Assembly: GCF_000237925.1 (NCBI RefSeq)
Contig: NC_031495.1
Span: 25,748,872 to 25,812,871 of the forward strand
From: Schistosoma mansoni
Taxonomy: Eukaryota; Platyhelminthes; Trematoda; Strigeidida; Schistosomatidae
DNA: 64,000 nt
Direction: 5' to 3'
The notes below the pieces were generated by a model that saw only the letters and a program-made list of their open reading frames with translations, ran no database searches and was not told where the DNA came from. The translations under genes and the position numbers were made by a program. This document shows, piece after piece, positions 50,050-62,500 of the stretch (the stretch's first letter is position 1; every line of letters begins with the position of its first letter).

Positions 50050-50300
50050 TTGCTACTGATGTCGACAGATATAAGTAGTATGTATCATCAATCGAAAGTG
50101 AAATGCCCAGAGGCAGAAGGTTAGGAAGGTCGAAGAACAGAAAATGATTTGTATGGAAACGAAAAGACAATGAAGTCTGAGACGATTGATTGATATTTTG
50201 CAAATAAATATTTTACCGTATGGTTGTCAGATTTTACTAAGGTGTTCTTTAATTTTTTATTCAAATACATTCGATTGTCCCTACCTGTGTTCTCGTTCGC
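50050..50300 (+). repeat. Dispersed repeat B, copy at 50 kb
   Basis: Order of shared blocks: GACAGATATAAGTAGTATGT, CAATCGAAAGTG, GAGGCAGAAGGTTAGGAAGG, TTTTGCAAATAAATATTTTA, TTTTACTAAGGTGTTCT, AAATACATTCG and TGTGTTCTCG. The same order occurs at 53385-53655 (CAATCGGAAGTAG, GAGGCAGAAGGCTAAGG, TTTGCAAATAAAG, TTTTACTAAGATATTCTG). No coding frame. The family is not identified. Confidence 0.6.
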
Positions 50301-52641
50301 TACCAAACAACTGGTCGGGAAATTCATACTCAAGCGTGATGATCGTAAACTGATTACTCTTTATTTGTAAGACAACCGAGTTATAATCTCATTGGCTAAA
50401 TTTTTATTGTGACTTAAGCTTTCAATTGACCTCAGAATAAATCTGTTCAATCAATCATTAGAAAATGGGATATGAAAGACAAAATATTGACTCAGAATAC
50501 TGATGGCGATAAGAAATTAGAACACATTACAACAGATCCTAATAGATGTAACTGAGTTATGATCAAGGGAATGATTTAGAATAGGTCTTTATGAATCAGA
50601 TATATTTTTGACTCAATTACAACTGACAGAATTGTTCAAATAACACAGTTCATTTATGTCTGTTCATTTAGAAGAGTCCAAAAAATACGATAACGATGAG
50701 GTAATACAATTTAAATGATAACCGTCTACCCAGTCACAATTAAATTAGTTTGATTCCGTATCAACTAGTTAATAAAATTCTTCGAGATTATTCAAATAAT
50801 AACATTTAATTCACTCCTATAAAACACCGATAAGTTAACATCTACTTTGTTTATAATACCTACTGACCTTCTAGTGGTTGTGAGTATAATTGTGAACTCA
50901 ACAATTCTGATGAATCTAATGAGTTCCTATGATATATCAAGAATTCATATGATCTCTTTCAACATAGTTTACTGGGTATGAACTGTACTTAAATATTTCA
51001 AATTATATGTACTGTGGTGTACAAGATATGTTCGTATCGATTCTCTAACAGATTAATACCCAAATGTACGTCACTCGATGAGAACTACATTATATACATA
51101 ATCAAAAGTATCTTGATTTCACACCTAATTAAAGGGGCTTCAAACCATCCTATGTGAATAAAATGAGTTCTTAACGTCTATAATTAACTGGAAAAGTATT
51201 GTTGGAACAGTGGGTAGATTAATTCACAAATTCAAACAAAATGATAAGTTGTAAATTTGCCAGTTGTGTTTATGACATTAATAGTCATAGATTTTCCTGT
51301 CGAATTATGAGGTAATAACAGAGAATAAACTCTTTAGTATCTATTCTTTTTTTCACTTGTTTCTGTCGTATATATGCTATCTTTCATGTACATTTGAATA
51401 TCTAACATAAGTGTTGTAAATGTATCTATGTCTATTAACACTGAGTGATTATTCACTTCTGAATTATTCATACATCGTCATTTGGTCTCACATAGTTTGA
51501 AATGAATGACATCACTAACCTTGACACTGATTACTACGAGGATACTTCGAACTAATGCTTCTAGAAGGTCAGGTTCTTGTCAAAAGATTATAAAATAACA
51601 GGTCAGCAAATGCTTAGCTAATGATGTCTTGACAGATTGTACACTGAAACCTTCCAAAGACCAGAAATCAATGAAAGGTAAATCTAATCACTGATGACCA
51701 TCAACTGGGTAGATCAATGTCCCTTATTTCAGTGAAATTCGTCTCACCTTCAGACAAGTTTGTATTATTCACATTACATCTATGATCTGTTTTATGACTA
51801 GTTGTTTTCAGTTCTTTTGGACTGAACTACATGGAGATGAAAAAAATTTAGTGATATAAACAATTTCCGTATGATAATGGTGCAGGCTTTTTCGTTTTAA
51901 CAGCAAAATTTCCTAGATTGACTACTTAATGACTGAGCATCCTGATTGATTTACTGAGACTAATATCGGATCACTTTTTGTATTTTTGGTGAATTCCACT
52001 ATGAGGAAAGCTATGTTTAAAGGTTTACTTGTTTATATGTAACACGATTTCAAGAAAAGAAATTATTAATCAAAATACAAATATGAAAACTGTAAAAATA
52101 GTATGCTGTATACATCAATAATATGCAATAACAGAAAAAATCGGAATAAGTAGAGATGAATGAACTGTGTATCGATTTAATACCATTCAATATTTAATGT
52201 ATTGACATACTCCTTAAGGAATAACATACAAAAATCTTGTAATTATATGAAATGTGAAATGCGGCTAAAAAATGAATTATGATAATATCTGACTTCTTTT
52301 TTCGTTTTAATGACTGATACAACATAATATAAAACCATTTTATTGGAAGAACTCGAAGATAGAGTAATGAATATTAATTGGGAATAGTGTAAATACTAGC
52401 TAGTACATCCAAGTAATGCACGGTATCATAAAAGTAATAAAGCATAGAAAAACCATCCACAGAAAAATAATTACGAAAATAACCACATTTCCTTGAAAAG
52501 TGTAGTATTATTTATTTTTTGTGTAAAAAAAGAAACAATCTCTTTTTCTACAGAAAAATTAACCCGATCAACAAAGAAATTACTGGTTGTTATTAGTATT
52601 ACAACTATTAATACGTCTGACTACCAGCAACGACAACAAGC
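50301..52641. other. AT-rich intergenic DNA downstream of the 3' terminal gene
   Basis: No gene or repeat boundary was recognised. The part nearest 52641 presumably holds the 3' UTR of the minus-strand gene. Confidence 0.35.
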
Positions 52642-55600
52642 CTAAGATTGAATAAAATTAGGAGAAAATAGTTGGAAATTTTCTTGATTCTTAGAGGTGA
52701 ATTCTCTGTGTTGTAAATTATCATTTGAATCTTCAAGTGTAATAGTTGAACGTGTTTCGTCTAGTTTATCAATAAAGATCTGATTTGATTTGGCTCTTTT
52801 TATAGCAGTAATTGTATCTAGACACGCTTGAATAGCTCGACAGTTTTGAATAACTTCAGGAGGATCAGCATCTGCATCAAGTTTAGCGGTCAAATGTTGT
52901 ACTGTATTAAGTATTTTCATGAGAATACCATCTTGAATTTGATTATATAAAAATTGGTCATCGTCTGATGACTGAATGGTAATTTCAGATTGACTTTGAA
53001 TTAATTCACGTGCTTCACTGTTGCTACTGCCATCGTAACTATTAGTAGTATTTGTAGTCCTTGAAGTTGAACTAAATCTATTGTAAGTGGACAATTTATC
53101 GTTCGTACCTAAAATTTCGAAATAAACACAAAGCAACGTAAAAGAATTATTTTTATTTTGATAAATAGTAAAAAGAAACACCATGAAGAAAATCTGAATC
53201 AATATTTCGCCTATTTGTCCGAAGTTGAAGTGAACATCTAATAAAAATTGAATCAAAGTATCCATTGGCGATGATAAATAAAGTTAGCGGAAAACTAAAG
53301 TAACTGTTTAATTTAAGCTGAAGACCTTAAGTTACTGTTGCATTCCACAATCATGCATTCAGATCCAGTTACACGTGAGGCGTATGATATTTATATCAAC
53401 AGACATAAATAGTGTGTAACACCAATCGGAAGTAGAAAACCTGGAGGCAGAAGGCTAAGGTGATTGGGTTGAAGAGAATATAAGAGAAAACAGAAAGGAA
53501 TTGTGAACTTGAAGAATCGTATAGAATGTTAAGAACAAACGATGGAAATTTGCAAATAAAGTATTCAGTGAATGGTTCTTATATTTTACTAAGATATTCT
53601 GTAATTTAATATTGAAATACATTGGTAGTTCTCACCCGCGTTCTCGATCACAACACACGTTTCCCGTGAGTGATAAAACAGAATAATTAAGGAACTATAG
53701 TTGGCAAAAGAAATAAAGTGTACATGAATCATCAGAATCCATATATCTGTCCATCTGACCTAGAAAAGTACATATAAGCTAAAAACCTTGAAGAAATTAT
53801 ATAACCAACATCATCTAATAACTTGCCTTGTTTATCATTTTTCACTTACCATCTGGAAATGAGATGGCATATGAACATAGCCGTGTGGCATATCTGAATC
53901 TACCCAGTCTACTAGTTACATAAAGAGTGCTCCATTTACTTAACTATGTGACACATGGCTTTCGGTTGACAGAATACAATTTTCACTGATAATAGTTTAT
54001 CGTCAAATTGAATTTGATCACTAGTGTTTTAATTGAACAATAATAGTTAGTATGATGGGTATAACGTTTTCTATCTTTAACTAAGCGTAATCAATGATGG
54101 ATGGGATTTTCTCTCTCTTACCATGAAAGAAAATTACAAACCGTTATTAAATAAAAGCTATTGATTACATCTGTTAACACAATTGAAATGTTCAGATCAC
54201 AACTGTTAAAACAGCTTATTGAACGTTCGTCAATTAAAACAATAGGTCAATATTCACTGGTGCCAGAAAATAACACTATCGTTCGATTACTTCTTCACAC
54301 CATCTTCACTTTCAAAAATGAGCTCAAATCAATCTACAATACGACTTTCATAGAAGTTTTATGAAGTAATTCAAATCTGTATGTTTTATTAAAAAAAAAG
54401 TAACGGAAAGAGCCATCCTGCTTCAAATGGAAACATTCCATGAAGACCAGTAAAATTTAAAAGACTCTCGATCAAATTGAGTTTGTTAAATTTATTTTTT
54501 ACCATCAACATCATTCTCTGTTTTTATATATATATAATGCCACACTAATACTGCTACCACTCAGTGATCTTACCTATTATAAATCCATTCTAATAAACTG
54601 TATGATGTAAAACATGATCCTTGCTAAACCTATCTACTTATTGCATTCACTTAAACTTTTATTGAGTATTTATTTATTATACATTTTAAAATGATACGAG
54701 GTAAAGAATTATTGAAAATGACTACTGGACAAATTGCCTTTTCTTAGTTTACGCTTTTTCAATAGTATAGATATATATTTATTAGATTATAATAGATCAA
54801 ATCCAGTCACTATAATACTCATGATAAAAACACTAAACATTTAGATAGATGGAGATTTATTAGGTTCATATGTATCCTGTTTAAGTCAATTTACAATTTC
54901 CCACTACAGTCATTACTACCCTAATGTCAAGCAAATCATATACAACTGTTTTAGAATGTTCTTCATAGCAAGTATTTCAATTAGACAAATAGTATAGATT
55001 TAAAAATAAAAAAGGAAATTAGTAATATAAACAAACAGTAAATTGATTCATAATCCGTTGTAGAAATTTATAATTAGCTGAATATTTCAATTCCTAATAT
55101 TATTTAAAAATAAACAGCTAAAAAAGATAACCGTAAAAATATATTATGTACTGAATTCTGTATTATTAAATATAAATACAAATAGATGCGCACTGCTGAG
55201 GAGTCCCATACTAGGACGAAATGGCCGTTCAGTGCCTATAAGTTTTCAATGGTGGTTTAACATTGATCGCTTCACGATCTCAATTAAAACTCAACAATCT
55301 CCACAACTCTATACTGAAGATTGATGTTTGTTATGGTTCTGATTTTGTTTCATAGTAGTAAACTCATTAAAATGATACAACTGTTTTCTATGATGATATT
55401 AATTTACGGTCCAGGTGTATACTTTTGGTAATGTTGTATTCTTTGAGCTAGATAACTTAATTGTGGAAATTTCATTGTTGTTCTGGACAACGTCATTTGT
55501 ACCATCATCTAGCATACGAGGAAATAACTGAACTAGAATTCCTTGTCATGTATCAGTAAATATTGAAAAGTAAAATGAATTACATAGACTAAGAAAATTC

Positions 55601-58511
55601 AAAGTGATATTATGGTAAAACAATAAAATATTCTAAAGATTAAAGTACATTGGGACTTGTTATAATCTAAGCTTATTTATAGTAAGTAATTGTATTTCAT
55701 GTCAACAATGCCGAATGCATAATAATGGTAATTATAATAATGTCTATTGAAAAATGTAATGCATTATTATTATTATTACTGTTAATACCACAATAATAAT
55801 TATACCAATGATATGAATTGTTCTTATTGTTGGCGCCAAATTCATACTGGATTTATTCATTAAAATCATATAAATGTCTTCTATGAATATTCTGTAGAAT
55901 ATGTATGTCTTCTTTAACTTGAAAACAAGTAATTATAAGATTTTGACAGATAACAGAATTTTCTTTTTCTTCGGTATAACACAAAATATATTCCCATAGT
56001 AATAATGAATTTATTACTAAAGATACATGAGTATATAGTAGTATACAAATTAGTATCTAGGGATTGAAGCATTTAAGAAAATAAAAAAAAGTATGAATGT
56101 TGTACATTATGACATAATCGTACAGGTTTCTTATATTTATTTACATGTTAGACATTTTTCTTTTTAAATTTTAAACGTTCAATGAATATTATCAATTTTT
56201 ATTTGACATGGTGATGAGACAGTTTGACAAGTTTATTTCTTCTTATTTATTACAACGATTACGTTGAACAGAAAAAGAAGTACAACTATTATTATTACTA
56301 TCATTATTGCCATTATTACTATTGTTATTATTATTATTATTATTACTATTTCATTGTCATTACTTTCGTCACTTTTCATTATGCATTTTAGTTGAATAAA
56401 TAAATATTTTCCACACATATCCCACAAGTCCCACAATAGGACGAAACGGCCGTCCAGTGCTTCCAAAGTTTTCCATGGTAGCCTAGCTTCAATTGGCTCA
56501 TGAATTCAACTATATATAAAAAAATCTATCATCTATTTAAATGAAATTTTAATAAACATTTAATCACTAAATAATATAAGAAATTTGAACTAGATATTGT
56601 TTATAGAATTTTGAAGAATTTGTTTCTCGCTCTTTTTAAATAGTTTTGTTACTTAACCTTTAAAAAATAAATGATTCCTTTCAGGAACTCAAATAATTTT
56701 ACTGGACGAATCTAAAAAGCAACCGTTCGGATGCTCAACTTCTTGGATCAGTTGAAGTTAGACATTAACACCGTTGGATCCCAGCTCAGTGGTCCATCGG
56801 TCAAGTGCTCTGGCGTGAGACTGGTAGGTCCTGGGTTCGAATCTCGCGAGTGCAGGATCGTGAATGCGCACTGCTGAGGAGTCCCATAATAGGACGAAAC
56901 GGCTGTCCAGTGCTTCCAAGTTTCCCTTGGTGGTCTAGATTCAATTGACTCACACTTGCAACTATGAAAATACTAAATCTCCACGAAACCCCTTCTGATC
57001 AGAAAATTGACAATTCAATAGAAGTAGGAAGATATGAGAGTTAAGTTGTGAAAATTTATCATTGAATTCATGATACATAAAAGAATTAACATTCAAAATA
57101 TATATTAAGGTGAAACGATGAACCACTTTAGTTGAGGTTAGGTCTAATTTATATATTTAATATCACCACGACGTACATTAATAATCAATCCTCAACGTTA
57201 AAGGGTGGTGTGAGACGAGTTATCACGTGATCTCCGTTTGCGCTTGAACAGACTGAATAAGTAGTAGCGAGAGGAATACACAGTTTAAGTGAACTAAAGT
57301 TATTTCAACTTGATTACCAACCGAAAGAGAAGGTAGAGAGGAAAGGAGTGTAGCATAGAAAATACATTAGTCGCATTTATGCAGTTCATGTTTGTTTTCT
57401 AATAATTCATTAAAATACAATGGGGTGATAGCACAAAATCACCTCTTACCACCCAATCATTGTTAAGGTGGTCTAGTTAAATCATACGGAATAAATACCA
57501 TAGACGAAGATGTAGATAGAGTAGCCAAGTTGTATCATTACATTCTCTAGATGACAGACATCAATAACTTCTGAGTATTCCCTTGGTTATTAAATATTGA
57601 TCTAATTTGAATACGTTATCTACCTTTTGAATCGATAGTACGACATTGGTTGCCACTCAGAGACAAATTAATTTGAACATCACCCTTATAAAAGAATGAG
57701 TATTAGGAAAGTTAGAACTCTTGGCACTATTTTTTGGATTATTACTAGTTATACCTTTATTGTATAATTAATAAGTAACATTTTTGTTACATTTCTATGT
57801 TTCCCTCATTTTTAGATTTCAAAGACATGATATCAATCCATAAAGTCAGTGACTGCTAGTCTAAACCGTCCTGGTAGATGCAAACCAATTGGTTGGGGTC
57901 CATGCAACATATGCGATCAGTGGTTAGAGTCTTTGGGTTAAGAGTCGTTCACAATGACGCATATTCATTGATTGTTTATTTTACCACAGATCTTGAATTT
58001 CAGCATTCATTTATATTATACAGTACCACTGTCTTTTTGAACCTCATTTTCAATGCTTAATCTTCCTCACTGTCATTGCCACTAAATTACTCCGATCTCT
58101 TTTGCTATTCATCAAGTTAATTTCATCTTGTCATGTTAATGAATTATGGCGATTTGGGCCAACCCACATCTGTCCCAGAATATATTAATGATAATTCACT
58201 GACTTACTTAGTTCTTGTTGTCTAAGCGTCTAAATTGAATATTTTTTTTAGCCGAAATGTGGTTAGCTAAGATGGCATCAATTAGTAAGATAAGCTACAA
58301 ACTTATCAAGTACTTGTAATCAAAGTACCTTTCGATCGAATATATGGACATGTGAGCGTGCATGTAAGTACTTTTACATATAAAGAGATGATGCTACAGT
58401 ATTCGCTAGGATTATTTGAAGGAGAGAAGAATTTGTGATTGAAATAGACAATTATAAAAAAGTCAATAAACATTAAAGTACGTAAAAACTGGTCTGAAAT
58501 ATAAACGCCAT

Positions 58512-58565
<54 letters not shown>

Positions 58566-59543
58566 TTATCGCAATAATGAGTCAGCGCCTAAGCATTCGT
58601 TGCAAAGCCTTAATCAAAAAAATTTACTACGCCATTCGCCTTACGTACTGTAACCTTACCAGTGTAAAGCACTGAGCAGTAGTTAAGATGGTGAAAACAT
58701 AGTTCTACTGTAGATGATTCATTCAGAAAAAAATAGATCCTGAATCTGTCAATTGTAATCTAATGGTTGATTAATAGCCATAAGACTTTTAGCTGTAATA
58801 ACTATGTTAGATTGGGTACTTTCGCATTGTTTGAAATCGGTTTGTGACAAACAAGGTTAACAAGAAACCACCCAATTATATTTAATTTTTATCGATATTC
58901 GTTTATAAAGTCTATCTTCGGTCCCGGTCACCTTCACACCTCTGAGAAAAGATCCATCTGCAATGTTGGATTTCTGCTCACTGGTCTAGAAGTTAAGCGT
59001 TCGCACTCGAGACCGGGGGTTCCAGGTTCGATTTCCAGTTGTAGGGACGTGGGTAAGTACTGGTGAGGAGCCCTACATTGCAATGGAGTGTCCATCCGGT
59101 GCTCCCAGGTTCTCAAGGGTCGGTCATGTAACCTCAGTAAAATTCAACGATGTCCACAAACCCATACTGATAACTCACCTGATTATTCGAGTCAGTGAAA
59201 TTCGTCGGTGTAATAAATAAATAATAAGCAAAACTAAGATCATTAATTAAAAAGGTAGAAGAATCAACACTTAGAATTTTATATAAAACACTTTAGATAT
59301 TGGAAATTTTGTATTCATTGTAGAACATGAATTACTGAAAATTTGTATTTTCGATGAAAGTTTTTTTATGGTAGATTTTCGTTCTTTGAGCTGGATAGCT
59401 TAGTTGTGAAGCTTTTACTGACATCATTTAACACAAATCAGTAACAAAACACGAATTCATGTGATACTTGATTAGTTGCGAATCAAATGACTTAACTGAA
59501 GTCAGCAGGGCAGGATTCGAACCTATCTCTTGACAGTTATGCG

Positions 59544-59596
<53 letters not shown>

Positions 59597-62500
59597 AAAA
59601 GTTTCTTATTATTAGATGAAGAGTGCAGGTGTACCATTCTAGCTAAAACAAATTATAGACATCATTTAAATAATCTACTTTTTATACTACTTAGAAATAA
59701 TCTGTTTCATTTCATCAGCACAGGACTAACAAGTAAAGTAGATACGAGTGTATTTTAATTATCTGTTATTCAATATGAAGGGAATATCGTAAGCATTCGG
59801 TAGAAAATAGCTGGAATCACCTACTTAACCGACCTGTATTCAGTAAAAAACCCTGATTAGTTTAAGAAGCTATAAATATTGACCTACTGTAAGGTGGTTA
59901 GAATGAGTATTTCATATAAGTCCATAGTCTATTCCGTTTTTCAGTGATGATATGAATAATTTGAATCAAAGGATAATGGTCAAGAAAATGCACATCACAA
60001 ATTCATGAAGCTATGAACTTGTGACCTTGGCTATGTTGAATAGTTCAGACTTCCTGATTGAAGTAAATGAGATAATCGTAATTTACGGTCAGAAACTCTA
60101 GATGATATGGCTTAAAATCGATTTCGTTAACAGAATTGCATTTATTCTTCATCCAATTCTCCTTCTAAATCATCAGTTTAATGTTGTTACACTAGAGGTT
60201 GTAAAATCAAGAAATAGCATCGGTTGATGAAATGACTGACTGTCGGGTTGAGCCGTATCGGTAGGTACAGATTCCTTGGTTTTGTTTCTACCAATAATCG
60301 TAACCAATGGTCAGGGATGTTGAATAGCACGACTAAGAATCAGTCACAATAGAGCGGATAATTTGTTTTTACTCTTTAAATACCCGTAAGCTCTCCTCTG
60401 AAAATTCATTCGTTCTTACATAATCATATTTTCTGTGTTTAATCGTTCCTACTTATACTGATACTGTTAATATTTTTACTACTTTGGCATTTATCCTGAC
60501 AATTCCGCTTCGCAGTACTGACTCGGTAACTATTTGAACCGATGAAAGTATGTGCTAGAATCCACGTTGCTTATGACTGATTGAATAGTGTTATTATACA
60601 CTCTCCACCTCTTAATTTCATTTATTTTTTTCTTGGTGTATACTTCTTATGCTTAGTTTTCTATTAGCACTGATATTACGAATTCCAGCCTTTTGGTTTT
60701 GATCTTGTAAGGTTTCTGTTTGGTTGTGGTCAGATGAATTGCGACAACGTAAGACTACATACATTTCAGCCAGGTTTTAAATTGTTTAGGACTGACTGAC
60801 TGATCAACTGATGATCTGTGTTGTCATTACAATTTTAGAGTTTACAATATATTGTAGACGATAATCGCTTCTTGACCTGATCTATGTATGGAGTATAATC
60901 ATATTCATTTGACCAAAAAAATGATTTTCCCCTAAAATTTGTGATTAAGATAATACAAACCTGTTGTATGAAATATCATTGAACAAATTGTTACACCTTA
61001 CCTACAAAAAATCTAATATAAGATTATTATTATTAATGTAATTAAAGTTGTACTAACCATAAAGGAATTGTGATGAACAATTCATCAAAGGAGTATTATT
61101 AACCGATATCTGATGATTATCTACCATTTCCAATGTATTACCATGATCTTTATATTGATAAAGTTGATGTGAAAATGTATCATTATTATCATAGAATCCA
61201 TTCAACGAATTGACTCCATCTTCTTCAACAGATTCACGTATTTTCTCCTTTTTCCAATGAATTGGAAAATTGGGAGATGATGATTTGTGACCATTTAGAT
61301 GAGTGTCTTATAACAGATCATGAATCCCATTTTGAAAAAGAAAACAATAAGAAAATAATACTTTTTATGTTATGAGCTTCCAGAAAATCTTATCATTTTT
61401 CATAATATGATTGGGAATGAAATAAATTACTGGCCTAACATATTTTATTGAAAACTAATCGAAATGAATTCAATCGAGATAGACGGTACAGTGTCATGAC
61501 AAATTTTTTGACTTAAGATGTTTGGAAATAAAAGACAGAAAAAAAACAGTCTAACTTCTGTAACTTTGCACAGACTTATAGATAAGCATATTTACAGATA
61601 TTAAAAAAGTAGTCATTCTTATGTTTAGAATGGAATTTTTTAAATAGTGCTTACGCACGCTACTGTGTGCTGTCCTGTTTGATGGAAAAAAAACTGGATT
61701 CCGAATAAAGTGTGTAAACCCCGCATAAATCTATATTTCACCCAACTGATCCCACGAAGGGCAGCTACTGACTTACCGTGATATGAAACGTCATGTGACT
61801 GATTTAGTGTACTATGGATGTCAATATAACAACAAATAAAGACAATTCTTGTGAAATACGATTGGTTTGAATAAGTAATATCAATAAAGAATAGTTATTT
61901 TAGTTAGGTATTAAACCTGATACTAGTGATAACAATGAGAATTGAAAGTTCGAAAGTCCCAATATCCTTGAAACTAAATTATGACTACATTTGTTTCACC
62001 CAAAATTATTTAGTAATTCTAGACCGACGGTTGATTGATGATTCTCATCGTGTAGTATAGCAACGCCTTTAGAATGGCAGTAATGACAAATTTCTAAATT
62101 GTTACTTTTTAATACATAATCCAAGTATACTATAACTAGACGAGTATTCTTAAGTATTGTCTACGTCATCATGATTAAAACATAAATGAAGGCTTTCAAA
62201 AAATATCACCTTTATTGGATTTAGTCTTTGTGCTTTGAAATAAAACGACGGTTTTATATCAACCTGACAGAAATTTATCAAAAGAATTCAAAGATGCTCC
62301 TGTCCCCTACATATCTACATCTACTCGTAATTGGGTTTTGTTATATAGACTTGATAATTCAAGTAAAATAACGGCTACCTATCTCTTCAACATGTCTTTA
62401 AATTCAGGTGTATGACTCAAACTAAAGAAATAGACTTATATGATATGTTTATCATCTAAAAATAATTCTATGTAAATTCAACTGGTCACATATACAATCT

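Noticed and set aside
56233-56466. Minus-strand frame rich in Ile
   Set aside because: Produced by the (ATT)n microsatellite at 56281-56350.
57160-57480. Less AT-rich island with CACC/GGTG-rich ends, possible LTR fragment
   Set aside because: No second copy in the window and no clear TG...CA ends, so it cannot be assigned.
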